This document shows, piece after piece, positions 1-10,250 of a stretch of 64,000 nt of DNA; position 1 is the first letter of the stretch, and each line of letters opens with the position of its first letter. The stretch is from NCBI RefSeq assembly GCF_014203365.1, contig NZ_JACHIS010000001.1:6200001-6264000 (forward strand), written 5' to 3'. Under the pieces are notes generated by a model. The model ran no database searches and was not told the origin of the DNA. It was given only the letters and a program-made list of their open reading frames with translations. The translations under genes were made by a program, and so were the position numbers. Source of the DNA: Actinoalloteichus hymeniacidonis (lineage in GTDB: Bacteria > Actinomycetota > Actinomycetes > Mycobacteriales > Pseudonocardiaceae).

Positions 1-72
1 GAAGCCCTCCAGGAAGAAGTAGCCGAGCCAGAGCACCGCGATGAGGAGGAACCAGAAGGTAGGCAGGTCCAT
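1..72 (-). CDS. cydB: Cytochrome bd oxidase subunit II, N-terminal fragment (partial)
   Basis: Only the first 24 codons are in the window; the gene continues beyond base 1. The translation begins MDLPTFWFLLIAVLWLGYFF, a typical CydB first membrane helix. The family role is to form, with CydA, the membrane quinol oxidase with high oxygen affinity. It starts 91 bp after the cydA stop on the same strand, so a cydAB operon is inferred; the cydDC exporter genes would be expected further left. Confidence 0.85.
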   Translation of the reverse strand, partial: MDLPTFWFLLIAVLWLGYFFLEGF

Positions 73-163
73 GATCGACTCCCGGCGTCAGCGGTGGAAC
101 GGGTGGAGCGGATAGGGGGTTGGCGGGCCGACCCGGCGGGTCGACGTGGCGGAGTGCACTGCG

Positions 164-1696
164 TCAGTAGGCGAAGGCGAGTACATCCGGGTCCTTCTTC
201 TCGGGTTCGGTGGAACCCTCGTCGGAGTCCGCAGGCGGGTCCTGCCACGGCGGCCGCATCACGCCCTCGACTCCCGCCCTGGCGTACTTGATCAGTAGGA
301 ACAGCTCCACGACCGCGAGTGCCGCGTACACCAAGGTCAGCGCGACCAGCGAGAACAGCGCTTCACCGAGCGACACACCCGGTGAGACGGCGCTCGCGGT
401 GTACATGAACACCCCGTCCACGCCGGTCGGGTTCGGGACCACGACGAACGGCTGTCGGCCCATCTCGGTGAAGATCCAGCCGAAGGAGTTCGCCAGGAAC
501 GGGGTGGCGATCGAGGCGAGCGCGACGGGGGCGAACCAACGGCCCTTCGGCAGCCGGCCGCCCCTGGTCAACCAGAGACCGGCGGCGGCACCCAGCGCGG
601 CGACGACGCCGAAGCCGATCATCAACCGGAAGCCCCAGTAGGTCACCGGCAGCGAGGGCACATAGTCGATCGGCATGCCGGAGAGCTCGCCGAGGCGTTC
701 GTCCACCGGGTAGTGCGATCCGTATTTCTCCTGGTAGGCGGGCACCAGTTCCTCGATGCCCTGGACCTCGCTCTCGAAGTCGCCCTCGGCCAGGAAGGAC
801 AGCAGCGCCGGCACCGTGACGCTGGAGACGTTGCCGCAGTGCGGATCGGAGAGATCGCCGATGGCGAAGATCGAGAAGCCCGCCGGTTCCTCGGATTCGC
901 AGAGCGCTTCGGCGGCGGCCATCTTCATCGGCTGTTGATCGAACATCAGCTTGGCCTGGAAATCGCCGGACACGGCCACCGCGGCGAACGCCGCCACCCC
1001 GACCCAGCCGCCGAAACGCAGCGAGGTGTGCCAGACCTGCCGGTCCGGGTCGTCGACCGGGCTGTGTCGATGTCTGCGGGCCAGGTGCCACGCCGAGATG
1101 CCGATGAGCACGGTGCCCGCCACCGCGAGACTTCCCGCCAGGGTGTGGGGGAACGCGGCCAGCACCGTCGAGTTCGTCAGCAGTGCCCAGATCGAGTTGA
1201 GCTGCGGGTCGCCGTCCGGGCCGATCTCCACCCCGACCGGGTGCTGCATCCACGAGTTGGCCGCCAGGATGAAGTAGGCCGAGGCCACGGTGGCGAGCGC
1301 GGCGGCCCAGATCGAGGCCAGGTGCACTCGCTTGGACACCCGATCCCAGCCGAATATCCACAGGCCGAGGAAGGTCGATTCGACGAAGAAGGCCACCAGG
1401 CCCTCCATCGCCAGCGGTGCCCCGAAGACATCACCGACGAACCGGGAGTAGGCGCTCCAGTTCATCCCGAACTGGAATTCCTGCACGATTCCGGTGACCA
1501 CGCCCATCGCGAAGTTGATGAGCATCAACTTGCCCCAGAACTTGGTCATCGCCAGGTATTTGGGATCCCCGGTGCGGTGCCAGATCGTCTGCATGATCGC
1601 GACGAGTAAGGCCAGTCCGATGGTCAACGGCACCATCAGGAAGTGGTAGACGGTGGTGATGCCGAACTGCCACCGCGCCACATCGAGGATCTCCAC
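164..1696 (-). CDS. cydA: Cytochrome bd ubiquinol/menaquinol oxidase subunit I
   Basis: A 510-residue multi-helix membrane protein that oxidises quinol and carries hemes b558, b595 and d. Seen: RWQFGITTVYHF near the N-terminus with the heme b595 ligand His at about residue 18, FPHTLAG holding the b558 His, GWDR after the conserved Glu-rich helix, and FTEMGRQP holding the b558 Met. Length fits the short Q-loop actinobacterial form. The GTG at 1696 is chosen because AAGGAGG lies six bases upstream; a longer TTG reading at 1723 lacks a good site and adds residues the family does not have. It leads the operon with cydB. Confidence 0.95.
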   Translation of the reverse strand: MEILDVARWQFGITTVYHFLMVPLTIGLALLVAIMQTIWHRTGDPKYLAMTKFWGKLMLINFAMGVVTGIVQEFQFGMNWSAYSRFVGDVFGAPLAMEGLVAFFVESTFLGLWIFGWDRVSKRVHLASIWAAALATVASAYFILAANSWMQHPVGVEIGPDGDPQLNSIWALLTNSTVLAAFPHTLAGSLAVAGTVLIGISAWHLARRHRHSPVDDPDRQVWHTSLRFGGWVGVAAFAAVAVSGDFQAKLMFDQQPMKMAAAEALCESEEPAGFSIFAIGDLSDPHCGNVSSVTVPALLSFLAEGDFESEVQGIEELVPAYQEKYGSHYPVDERLGELSGMPIDYVPSLPVTYWGFRLMIGFGVVAALGAAAGLWLTRGGRLPKGRWFAPVALASIATPFLANSFGWIFTEMGRQPFVVVPNPTGVDGVFMYTASAVSPGVSLGEALFSLVALTLVYAALAVVELFLLIKYARAGVEGVMRPPWQDPPADSDEGSTEPEKKDPDVLAFAY

Positions 1697-1801
1697 GGCT
1701 GCCTCCTTCAGGCCCGTGGCCAATCTAGGAGCGCGTGGCGGTGCTTCTTCAGGTTCGAGGGTCCCGTCCCGACGGGACCAAGGTCCCGTCTGTGGAGGCT
1801 C

Positions 1802-2517
1802 TCAGCCGAGGGCGGCCGCGATCTCGCACGCGGCCCGCATCACCTGCGGCCCGACCACCGGCACGTCCAGGGGCGCCAAGGCGATCACGCCCACGCTGGC
1901 CCGGAGCCCGTCGACCCCGATGACCGGCGCGGCGACCCCGTGCGCCCCGGCCTGCAATTCACCGTTGGACACCACCCAGCCGCCCGCGTCCGGGGCGAGG
2001 TCGATCGCGCGCCCCGCCGCCCCGAATCGGACCGGATGTCTGGTGCCGACCCGGTAGGAGACGTGGAAGGTCGTCCAGGACGGCTCTACGACGGCGACCG
2101 CCTGGGCATCCATCCCGTCGGCCACCGTGATGTGCGCGGTCGCCCCCACCTGTTCGGCCAGCACCCGCAGGGCGGGCAGGGCAGCGAAGCGAACCTGTGG
2201 CAACACTCGATTCGCCAAGCGCAGCACGCCGAGCCCCAACCGCACCTTGGAGCCTTCTCTTCGCACCAGACCGCGCGCCTGCAGCGGTCCGAGCATCCGA
2301 TAGACCGCGGCCCGGCTGGCGCCGATGGCGGTGGCCAGATCGCTGATGCTGGGGGCGTCGGACTCGGCGTCGGCCACCGCCTGCAGCAGAGCCAGCCCGC
2401 GTTCCAGCGTGAGCGAACGCTCTCTACCGGCCGGGGCCTCCTCGCCGTCCACCGCCGTCGTCGGCCCGTCCGAATGCCGCCGTGCGGTCGGTGCCACCAT
2501 CGCCTCAGTCCTCATTC

Positions 2518-2521
<4 letters not shown>
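1802..2521 (-). CDS. IclR-family transcriptional regulator
   Basis: A 239-residue protein with an N-terminal winged helix (about residues 30-95, including ISDLATAIGASRAAVYRMLG) and a C-terminal IclR effector-binding domain. Its GTG start overlaps the fahA stop by four bases (GTGA), so translation is probably coupled; an ATG two codons further in is an alternative start. Given its place in the homogentisate cluster it is likely the local regulator of hmgA/fahA, responding to a pathway intermediate. That role is inferred from context; the fold assignment is firm. Confidence 0.88.
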
Positions 2522-3723
<1,202 letters not shown>

Positions 3724-3789
3724 TTCTTCACCCTCCCCCGAAAACGGGCGCGCGGAAACCTCTTTTTCGGGGCGACCGCGCGTATCCGC

Positions 3790-4656
3790 TCACAGCAGAC
3801 CGAGTCGTTCCAGGTCTTCGACCGGCTCGGTGAGCGAGCAGGACCCGTATGAGGCGAAGACCGACCGCACTGCGGTGGCCGCCTCGTCGCCCAATGCCTT
3901 GGCCTCGGTGGACAGTGCCTCGGCGTCGGTACTGAGCAGCGCCTCCCGCACGTCCTTGCCGGAGAGCACCCGCGCCGTGGCCACGATCAGGTTGAGGAAG
4001 CCGTGGTGGGTGAAGCCCGTTTCCTCGTCGGTGTAGCGGACCGCGTGGTGCATTCCGGCCGTCGCCTTGAACGGCAGGCCGGTGGTGCCCGCGACGGCGA
4101 GGAAGTCGGCGACCTGGTCGGCGCCGGGGAAGGCCTCCATGGTCTGGCCGCCACAGCGCAGCTTCGGCCAGGAGCCGTGTTCGGCGACGCGACGCACGCT
4201 CTCCAGCCAACCGGGTCCGCCTCGGCGGGGCTCGATGACCCGGATGACGTCCTCGGGCACGAACTCCGAGACTCGTTCCAGCCATACGGCGTCGAGGTCG
4301 GAGGGCGCGGGCATCTCCACCATGCGCAGCGCCAGCAATTCGCTGCGGGATTCGACGATGGACACGGCCTTGGGCACCCCTCCCAGACCGGTGTCGATCA
4401 CCAGGGACAGGGCGACGGGGCGGATCGGTTTCGCCTTGATCAGCTCGGTGATCAGCTCGGACAGCCTCGATGCCGGACAGAGGAACAGACCCAGTACACC
4501 GACTGTCCCTCCCGCCCTGGCTTCGAGGTGGCGGCGCACCGCATCCGGCATGCTCGCGCTGCCGGGCGGGAAGAGTGCGGCGTCATCTACCAGCCTTGCG
4601 AGCAAGGGTGGAATACCGCGCGGACCGGGCGCATGGAGTTCTACGGCGCTTGACAC
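3790..4656 (-). CDS. Conserved protein of unknown function in the homogentisate operon
   Basis: A 288-residue soluble protein with no signal peptide or membrane segment and no family I can name. Conserved-looking patches are DDAALFPPGSASMPDAV near the N-terminus, KLRCGG in the middle, and FKATAGMHHAVRY followed by GFTHHGFLNLI. The last two are rich in His and could form an active site in a barrel-like fold. It is the first gene of the fahA-iclR operon, divergent from hmgA. The GTG start has only a weak ribosome site. The pathway step between HmgA and FahA has no identified enzyme here, so it is a candidate for that or for an accessory step. Confidence 0.75.
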   Translation of the reverse strand: MSSAVELHAPGPRGIPPLLARLVDDAALFPPGSASMPDAVRRHLEARAGGTVGVLGLFLCPASRLSELITELIKAKPIRPVALSLVIDTGLGGVPKAVSIVESRSELLALRMVEMPAPSDLDAVWLERVSEFVPEDVIRVIEPRRGGPGWLESVRRVAEHGSWPKLRCGGQTMEAFPGADQVADFLAVAGTTGLPFKATAGMHHAVRYTDEETGFTHHGFLNLIVATARVLSGKDVREALLSTDAEALSTEAKALGDEAATAVRSVFASYGSCSLTEPVEDLERLGLL

Positions 4657-4696
4657 GGCTGCGAGGCTAGTGCGTACCAGAGAATGAACAAAGGTG

Positions 4697-4709
4697 TCCG
4701 TATAACGAA
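4697..4709. promoter_or_regulatory. Possible IclR operator between fahA operon and hmgA
   Basis: An imperfect inverted repeat, TCCGT-ATA-ACGAA, lies 15 bases before hmgA in the 68-bp divergent intergenic region. Its size and half-site spacing resemble operators of IclR-family regulators. Binding is inferred from the regulator gene in the same cluster; nothing in the sequence proves it. Confidence 0.35.
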
Positions 4710-4724
4710 CGCCGGGAGCACGTC

Positions 4725-5909
4725 ATGCCGTACTACCGCGCCGTGGGCAAGATCCCCTCGAAGCGACACACCCAATTCCGCAGGCCAGACGGCGGCCTGT
4801 ACGCCGAAGAACTCATGGGAGTCGAAGGCTTCTCCGCAGATTCCTCGTTGCTGTATCACCGCCATCTTCCGACGGCCATCGTCGACGCGCAGACGGTCGA
4901 ACAGCCCCGTGGTGACACCACGCCGAACCTGCCACTGAAGCCGCGCCACTTCCGAACTCAGGCGCTGAACTGGGAAAACGTCGAATCCACCGATGCCGTA
5001 GCGCATCGAAGACAACTTTTCCGTAACGCCGACGTCTCAATCTGTTTCGTGGTGGCGAACTCGACCAGTCCGCTGTATCGCAACGCCATCGGGGACGAAC
5101 TGCTCTACATCCAGTCCGGCAGCGGAACCGTCGAGACCAGCTACGGCGCGCTGGAGATCGGCGAGGGCGACTACGTCGTCTTACCCACCTCTTGCACCTA
5201 TCGGGTGAAACCCGAGAACGAGCTGCGAATCCTCGTGCTGGAGGCATCCGGCCACATCGGACCACCGCGTCGCTACCTCTCCACCAAGGGCCAGTTCCTG
5301 GAGCACTCGCCGTACTCCGAGCGTGATCTCCGTGCTCCCACCGAGCCCCTGCTCCTCGACGGACAGGACGTGCCGGTGCTGGTGCGCCACCGCGCGGGCC
5401 TCACTCGCTTCACCTATGCCCAGCACCCGTTCGACGTGGTCGGCTGGGATGGCTGTCTCTACCCGTGGGCGTTCAACATCCGGGATTTCGAGCCGATCAC
5501 CGGCCGGGTGCATCAGCCGCCGCCGGTCCACCAGACCTTCGAGGGCCCGAACTTCGTGGTGTGCTCCTTCTGTCCCCGCAAGGTCGACTATCACCCGCAG
5601 GCCGTCCCGGTGCCCTACAACCACGCCAATGTGGACTCGGACGAGCTGATGTTCTACGTGGGCGGCGATTACGAGGCCCGGAAGGGTTCGGGAATCGGCC
5701 TCGGTTCGCTCTCCCTGCATCCGGCGGGCTGCACCCACGGCCCGCAGCCGGGAGCCGTCGAGGCGTCCCTCGGTGCCGAGTACTTCGACGAGACCGCGGT
5801 CATGGTGGACACCTTCCGACCCTTGGAACTCGGCGAAGCGGCGCTGGCCAGCGAGGATCCCCGCTACGCTTGGTCGTGGGCCCGCCGGGGACCGGACTGG
5901 ACGGACTAG
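4725..5909 (+). CDS. hmgA: Homogentisate 1,2-dioxygenase
   Basis: A 394-residue cupin-fold iron enzyme that opens the homogentisate ring to maleylacetoacetate. Seen: the MPYYRAVGKIPSKRHTQFR start typical of the actinobacterial form, a central cupin (GDELLYIQSGSGTVET), and the iron site with His and Glu in YNHANVDSDELMFY (about residues 300-306) and His in PAGCTHGPQPG (about 336). The start has GGGAG upstream. It is divergent from the unknown-fahA-iclR operon. A TTA leucine codon lies in frame at 5181, rare in high-GC actinomycetes and a possible bldA-type control point. Confidence 0.95.
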   Translation: MPYYRAVGKIPSKRHTQFRRPDGGLYAEELMGVEGFSADSSLLYHRHLPTAIVDAQTVEQPRGDTTPNLPLKPRHFRTQALNWENVESTDAVAHRRQLFRNADVSICFVVANSTSPLYRNAIGDELLYIQSGSGTVETSYGALEIGEGDYVVLPTSCTYRVKPENELRILVLEASGHIGPPRRYLSTKGQFLEHSPYSERDLRAPTEPLLLDGQDVPVLVRHRAGLTRFTYAQHPFDVVGWDGCLYPWAFNIRDFEPITGRVHQPPPVHQTFEGPNFVVCSFCPRKVDYHPQAVPVPYNHANVDSDELMFYVGGDYEARKGSGIGLGSLSLHPAGCTHGPQPGAVEASLGAEYFDETAVMVDTFRPLELGEAALASEDPRYAWSWARRGPDWTD

Positions 5910-6055
5910 TCACGCCATCGGGTTTGGCGCAGGCGAGGTCGTCCACGAGTTCCACCCTCCGATATGCCAGGTAGTCGATTGGGCCGTCTAGCGGATGGTC
6001 CGGACGACCCCCGGTGGTAGGCGGCGGCGTGGCGAAGCTTCCCTACCGGGCGAAA

Positions 6056-6074
6056 ATAACTTAGGCTCCCCTAA
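6056..6074. promoter_or_regulatory. Iron box (DtxR/IdeR/DmdR-type) before the DUF2470 gene
   Basis: The segment ends in TTAGGCTCCCCTAA, which matches 12 of the last 14 positions of the 19-bp iron-box consensus and is nearly symmetric. It ends five bases before the GGAGG ribosome site, a position suited to repression by an iron-loaded DtxR-family repressor. The regulator itself is not in the window. Confidence 0.7.
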
Positions 6075-6089
6075 GTCCTGGAGGTGAGA

Positions 6090-6857
6090 GTGGAAACCAA
6101 CGTGAATCGCAGGCCCCCGTCGCCCACTGCGGCCGAGCGGGCGCGGTCGATGGCGATGCGTGGTCGTGCTGTCATCCTGCCCGCGATAGAGAGTGCCGCC
6201 CGGGTCAATCCGGTGCTGCATCACGTCCATGCCAACGGCTCGATCTCCGCGCTGCTCTCCGGGCGGCACCCGCTGGTCGCGTTGGCGCTGCACGGCACGG
6301 ACGAGATGGCGGCGATGATCGAGGTGTCCGACACCGCGCCGGTTCCGCTGCGCGAACCGGTGCGCGGGCTGCTGTGGATCAGCGGGCTGTTGAGCGTGCT
6401 GCCCGAGCCCGCCGCTCGCGCCGCCGCGCTGGACATCGCCGAGTCCCGGCCGGACCCCAGGCTGCTGGACGTCGGCCACGACCTGGTCGTCCTACGGCTG
6501 CGGGCCGCCTCCCTGGTGCTAGCCGACGCGGAGAGCAGCGGGCCGCTGGATCCCGCCGAGTTCGCCACGGCGACGCCCGATCCCTTCTGCCGCTTCGAAG
6601 CCGCCTGGCTTCGCCATCTGGAGGGCGCGCACCGCAACGTCGTGGACATGCTCGGCCGCCATCTCCCGGAGGAACTCCGGGGCGGTCGCATCCGGCCGCT
6701 GGGTCTGGACCGGCTCGGACTGCGGCTGCGGGTCGAGGACGAGAGCGGCGACCACGACGTCCGGCTGGCCTTCGGCAAGGCGGTGAACAGCGTCGGCGAG
6801 CTGTCCTCGGAGCTGCGCAAGTTGGTCGGCTGCCCCTTCCTCGCTCGGCAGAGCTGA
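6090..6857 (+). CDS. DUF2470 domain protein, likely iron/heme related
   Basis: A 255-residue soluble protein. The C-terminal third (CRFEAAWLRHLEGAHRNVVD... LRLRVEDESGDHDVRLAF) has the layout of DUF2470, which also forms the C-terminal part of HugZ-type heme-utilisation proteins. The N-terminal half resembles a split-barrel but lacks motifs I can assign. GTG at 6090 is preferred over the GTG at 6084 because GGAGG at 6080-6084 is then correctly spaced. The iron box directly upstream supports expression when iron is scarce. Exact activity unknown. Confidence 0.8.
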   Translation: METNVNRRPPSPTAAERARSMAMRGRAVILPAIESAARVNPVLHHVHANGSISALLSGRHPLVALALHGTDEMAAMIEVSDTAPVPLREPVRGLLWISGLLSVLPEPAARAAALDIAESRPDPRLLDVGHDLVVLRLRAASLVLADAESSGPLDPAEFATATPDPFCRFEAAWLRHLEGAHRNVVDMLGRHLPEELRGGRIRPLGLDRLGLRLRVEDESGDHDVRLAFGKAVNSVGELSSELRKLVGCPFLARQS

Positions 6858-6880
6858 GCACTGGACTACCGTCTGCGAAC

Positions 6881-7705
6881 GTGACCTCCGGTTCGCCCCG
6901 CGCCCTGTCCGGCTGGTTCAGGCCGAAACGCCCCAGTGAGCCCGCGCTGATCACCGATCCCGGTGAGCGTCGCGCGATCGTCATCGAACTCGTCATCGTC
7001 TTCACGACGACCTTGGGCCTGTCCGGACTTCGCAGTCTGTTGTCGCTGCTGGATCGGTTGCTGCGGCCCGAACCGCTGAACGAGCAGTCGGTGGCGATCA
7101 ACGTGCCGCAGGCCGCGTTGAGCCTGCTGGACTTCGCCCGCCAGCTCACCAGTGTATTGCAGCTGTTGGCCTGGGGAGCGCTGGGCGTCTATCTGTTGTG
7201 GCGCGGCGGGATCGCGCTGCGTCGCATCGGCCTGGACCGCCTGCAGCCGGGACGCGATTTCCTGCAGGGCCTCGGGCTCGCGGCGTTGATCGGCGTGCCG
7301 GGGTTGGGTTTCTACCTGGTCACCTTGGCGATCGGCATCAATCTCGCGGTGGTGCCCTCGACCTTGGATGCCGAGTGGTGGCGCAGCCTGGTGCTCGTAC
7401 TGTCCTCGATCGGCAACTCCTGGGCCGAGGAGGTGCTCGTGGTCGCCTACGTCCTCACCCGGCTGCGGCAGCTCGGCTGGTCGGAGAACGCCGGACTGCT
7501 GTTCGCGGCGGTCCTGCGCGGCTCGTACCACCTGTATCAGGGTTTCGGCGGCTTCCTCGGCAACATCGTCATGGGCCTGATCTACGGCCGATACTGGCAG
7601 CGGACGAATCGGCTGTGGGCGCTGATCGTCGGGCACGCGATGATCGACATCGTCGCGTTCGTCGGCTATGCCCTGCTGGCAGACTCGATCTCGTGGTTGC
7701 CGTAG
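6881..7705 (+). CDS. CPBP-family intramembrane metalloprotease (CAAX/Abi)
   Basis: A 274-residue polytopic membrane protein. The three CPBP motifs are visible: the Glu pair in SWAEEVLVVAYVLTRL, the His in RGSYHLYQG and the His in VGHAMIDI near the C-terminus. The family cleaves substrates within the membrane and includes bacteriocin self-immunity proteins. The reading frame is open far upstream into the preceding gene, but the GTG at 6881, 23 bp after the previous stop, gives the expected N-terminus. It converges on the DUF4157 gene 104 bp away. Confidence 0.85.
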   Translation: MTSGSPRALSGWFRPKRPSEPALITDPGERRAIVIELVIVFTTTLGLSGLRSLLSLLDRLLRPEPLNEQSVAINVPQAALSLLDFARQLTSVLQLLAWGALGVYLLWRGGIALRRIGLDRLQPGRDFLQGLGLAALIGVPGLGFYLVTLAIGINLAVVPSTLDAEWWRSLVLVLSSIGNSWAEEVLVVAYVLTRLRQLGWSENAGLLFAAVLRGSYHLYQGFGGFLGNIVMGLIYGRYWQRTNRLWALIVGHAMIDIVAFVGYALLADSISWLP

Positions 7706-7809
7706 GTGCCGCCCGAACTCGCCTGGTTGCGAACGAGCATCCCCACCGGCCAGCCAAATCGACATCCATTCACGGCCCGAGAATTTCCCCGGGCATTCGA
7801 CATCCGAAC

Positions 7810-9042
7810 TCAAACAAACGGCATCGGACGTTCATCCACATCGTCGAGAGCGGCGCTTTTAGCCGATATGCTTTCGAGTTTGACCCGCCCAGAATAGCGA
7901 TATATACCCTCGCCCGCATTTTCGACATGGACGGTGCAGTCGTAACCATCGTAGCGCATTTCGAAGCCATCGCTTTCCGGGTACCAGAAATTCAACTTCT
8001 GGACTTTCGCTCCCGGATACTCGGCCCTGAACGCCTCGATATAGCGGTCGAGCTGCGCATCCGATCCTCCGTTTCCATAATATTGTTCACTCATAGACTT
8101 AATCTCGCCCACAAAAATAGTTAAACCGGCATGGCTTCCGTGACTGGCTGCACCGTCTTCCCGCTCGTCATGAAAAGCTACGAGGTCCGCCCGCCCGCCA
8201 CCTACCGGCACTTCAACATCTAAGCTGAACCTCCTGCGCAGTTCAAAATCTTCCCGGAACTCCCCCTGAATGAGCCGGTGTACATCATCGCCAATAGCCC
8301 TGGCATCTTTTTGCTTGTTACTCACCCCTGCGACACTGGCCCTTTGGATGGTAATGCGATCACCAGGCTGCGGGAGCCGCTGCACCGATGATGCGGAGGA
8401 GTACTGCAGCTGTTCCGCGGCGGTGGCGTCTGTGCTGTTCGGCACTGGACGGTTCATTACCCGGGTCGCGTTGGCCTCGGCAGCCCGCTCGAAACGGTCA
8501 TCCGGATCGGAGATCGAAAACCCGTCGCCATGGTCTGCTCCGGCAACCGGACCGGAGCGTTGTTGGATCACATGGGTCAGCTCATGGGCAAGCGTGTGCT
8601 TGTCTGCTCCCCCAGCACCGATGACTACGTGGTTGCCGGAGGTGTAAGCCCGGGCGCCGATCTCTGCTGCGGACCGCTGAGCAGCAGAGCCAGTGTGCAG
8701 CCGCACGTCGGCGAAGTCGGCGCCAAGGCGGTTCTGCATCTCCAGTCGGACGTTCTCATCGAGGGCACGGCCAGTTGATCCCAGTACGTCGGGCACGGTC
8801 GAGCGCTGCACGGGCCGGTTGTGCCCGCAATCGCCCCGGCAGGAAGGCGGTTGTTGCCGCTGGGCTCCGATGAGACGGGCCACCGCGGCGTTGCCGACGG
8901 TGCGCTGCAGGTGTAGGACCGCCTGGGGCGAGAGGTGCGCAGCCGAGTTGACTGGCATCGGCGTTGGGTCGGCAGCCCGCAGGGGCAACCGCCGAGGCCG
9001 CAATCGGGAAGTGTTTACCGGTTCCTGGTCCTGTGCGCGCAT
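7810..9042 (-). CDS. DUF4157 zinc-metallopeptidase-like protein with PD-(D/E)XK-like C-terminal domain (putative toxin)
   Basis: A 410-residue protein. The N-terminal part has the LSPQAVLHLQRTVGNAAVAR patch common to actinobacterial DUF4157 proteins, then RLGADFADVRLHTGSAAQ and the zinc signature HTLAHELTHVIQQ (HExxH at about 153-157). The C-terminal part (about 237-410) carries GGGRADLVAF and FVGEIKS, the Asp...Glu-x-Lys arrangement of PD-(D/E)XK nucleases (about D286, E313, K315). DUF4157 proteins are often cargo or toxins of contractile injection systems. The 3' half is visibly more AT-rich than its surroundings. ATG at 9042 is preferred over 9126 for its GAGGA site and family-like start. 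No immunity gene is obvious. Confidence 0.78.
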   Translation of the reverse strand: MRAQDQEPVNTSRLRPRRLPLRAADPTPMPVNSAAHLSPQAVLHLQRTVGNAAVARLIGAQRQQPPSCRGDCGHNRPVQRSTVPDVLGSTGRALDENVRLEMQNRLGADFADVRLHTGSAAQRSAAEIGARAYTSGNHVVIGAGGADKHTLAHELTHVIQQRSGPVAGADHGDGFSISDPDDRFERAAEANATRVMNRPVPNSTDATAAEQLQYSSASSVQRLPQPGDRITIQRASVAGVSNKQKDARAIGDDVHRLIQGEFREDFELRRRFSLDVEVPVGGGRADLVAFHDEREDGAASHGSHAGLTIFVGEIKSMSEQYYGNGGSDAQLDRYIEAFRAEYPGAKVQKLNFWYPESDGFEMRYDGYDCTVHVENAGEGIYRYSGRVKLESISAKSAALDDVDERPMPFV

Positions 9043-9245
9043 GAGTCCTCGATTCCTGGCGGCGGCTAGAGAACGACACTGCTGTACCTGACGTTGCCGG
9101 CCAAAAGCAGGTTGAAAAGGGTTCATACGGGCACGATCCGGCCCCCTCCTCGCGCCAGAAGAAGGGCACTATGGGCGCCCAGAAGGACATGCGGCCCGTC
9201 ACCGGCATCCGACCGGGCGCTATCAGCCATTCCCGATGCGCCAGC

Positions 9246-9452
9246 TCACGGAATGCCGTCGGCCTGCTGATCGAGGATGTCCTCGGCAAGCCGAACGAGA
9301 TGCAGACCAGGCTCGCCGGTCCCGCCGCGATCGGGCGGCAGCCCCGCCACCAGCCGGAGCGCGGCGTTGACCGTCTCATCGGCGGTGCTGGTCCCCAGTC
9401 GACGGCGGGCCTCGGCCAAGGCCACGTCGTCGATGTCGGTCACCACCAGCAC
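9246..9452 (-). CDS. VapB-like antitoxin, partner toxin apparently lost
   Basis: A 68-residue reading (GTG at 9452; GTG at 9443 also possible). VTDIDDVALAEARRRLGTST followed by ADETVNAALRLVAGL has the pattern of VapB-type ribbon-helix-helix antitoxins, which normally cover and repress a VapC PIN-domain RNase. The stop overlaps a possible GTG for a downstream gene (GTGA at 9246-9249), the usual vapBC arrangement. That frame closes after eight codons, and no PIN domain follows before the DUF4157 gene. No strong ribosome site is visible. Either a degraded vapBC locus or an orphan antitoxin. Confidence 0.5.
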   Translation of the reverse strand: MLVVTDIDDVALAEARRRLGTSTADETVNAALRLVAGLPPDRGGTGEPGLHLVRLAEDILDQQADGIP

Positions 9453-9523
9453 CGCACCGGGATATCCCGCCGGGACACGGGCCAATCGCAGCGCAGGCGA
9501 TCGGCCCGGTCCGGGGGACGCTG

Positions 9524-10156
9524 CTACAGGCTCACGGGGGCGGAGCCGAACGCAACCGAGAAGCGATGGCACCAGATCACCACGCTGGACAGACCGTCGA
9601 GGTCCAGCTCGGCGGGTACCTCGTAGTTCTGGTTGCCGTGGGTGCCCTTGAGCACGCCGAGTTCGTGGTACCGGTTGTCGCGATACTTGAACCAATCGCC
9701 GCCTGCCTCCTGATCGGTGATCGCCACCCGAAGATCGGGGCCGTCACTGGAGGCGAGATCGGTGAGCCGCACGATGCGGGAGCCATCGGCCAGCTCGATG
9801 ATCTCGGCGGTGCCGCTGGTCGCGTGCTCCTGCGAGACGAACTCACCGCCTGCAAGCACGATCGGTTCGGCAGGCGTCTCGGGTGCGGGCGCTGGCTCTT
9901 CCGTGGTCTCCGAGGCCGACGCTGCGTCGGAGTCCGACTCTGCCTCGGGTTCCGCCGCAGGGCCCGATTCCGCGAACGAGGACACCGAGGTGGGCTCGAT
10001 CGTCGGCAATGCCTCATCGATGGTGTTCGAGGTCCACAACCGCCACGGCTGGAATGCCCACAGCCCGAGCACCAGGGCCACCATGGCGACCCCGGCGCCG
10101 ACCAGCACCGCCGGACGACGCAATAAACTCATCTTCTTATCGCCAGTTTGCTTCAT
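9524..10156 (-). CDS. Membrane-anchored DM13-domain protein
   Basis: A 210-residue protein with a short cytoplasmic start ([14 protein letters not shown]), one membrane helix (about 17-36), an acidic Ser/Ala/Glu/Pro linker and an extracellular DM13 domain (about 105-205). The DM13 core is recognised by [36 protein letters not shown] and the Cys-containing [13 protein letters not shown] end. DM13 has been proposed to take part in redox or protein hydroxylation chemistry at the cell surface. ATG at 10156 has GGAGAG upstream. Divergent from the arginine deiminase gene. Confidence 0.82.
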   Translation of the reverse strand: MKQTGDKKMSLLRRPAVLVGAGVAMVALVLGLWAFQPWRLWTSNTIDEALPTIEPTSVSSFAESGPAAEPEAESDSDAASASETTEEPAPAPETPAEPIVLAGGEFVSQEHATSGTAEIIELADGSRIVRLTDLASSDGPDLRVAITDQEAGGDWFKYRDNRYHELGVLKGTHGNQNYEVPAELDLDGLSSVVIWCHRFSVAFGSAPVSL

Positions 10157-10250
10157 GAACAGTTGCTCTCCTGCCCTGATAAGAACGAGTCTTGTTGATA
10201 ATCCTGGTTGGAAGCAGCGTTTCACTCAGGAGACTTCTAGGCTGGTCGGC

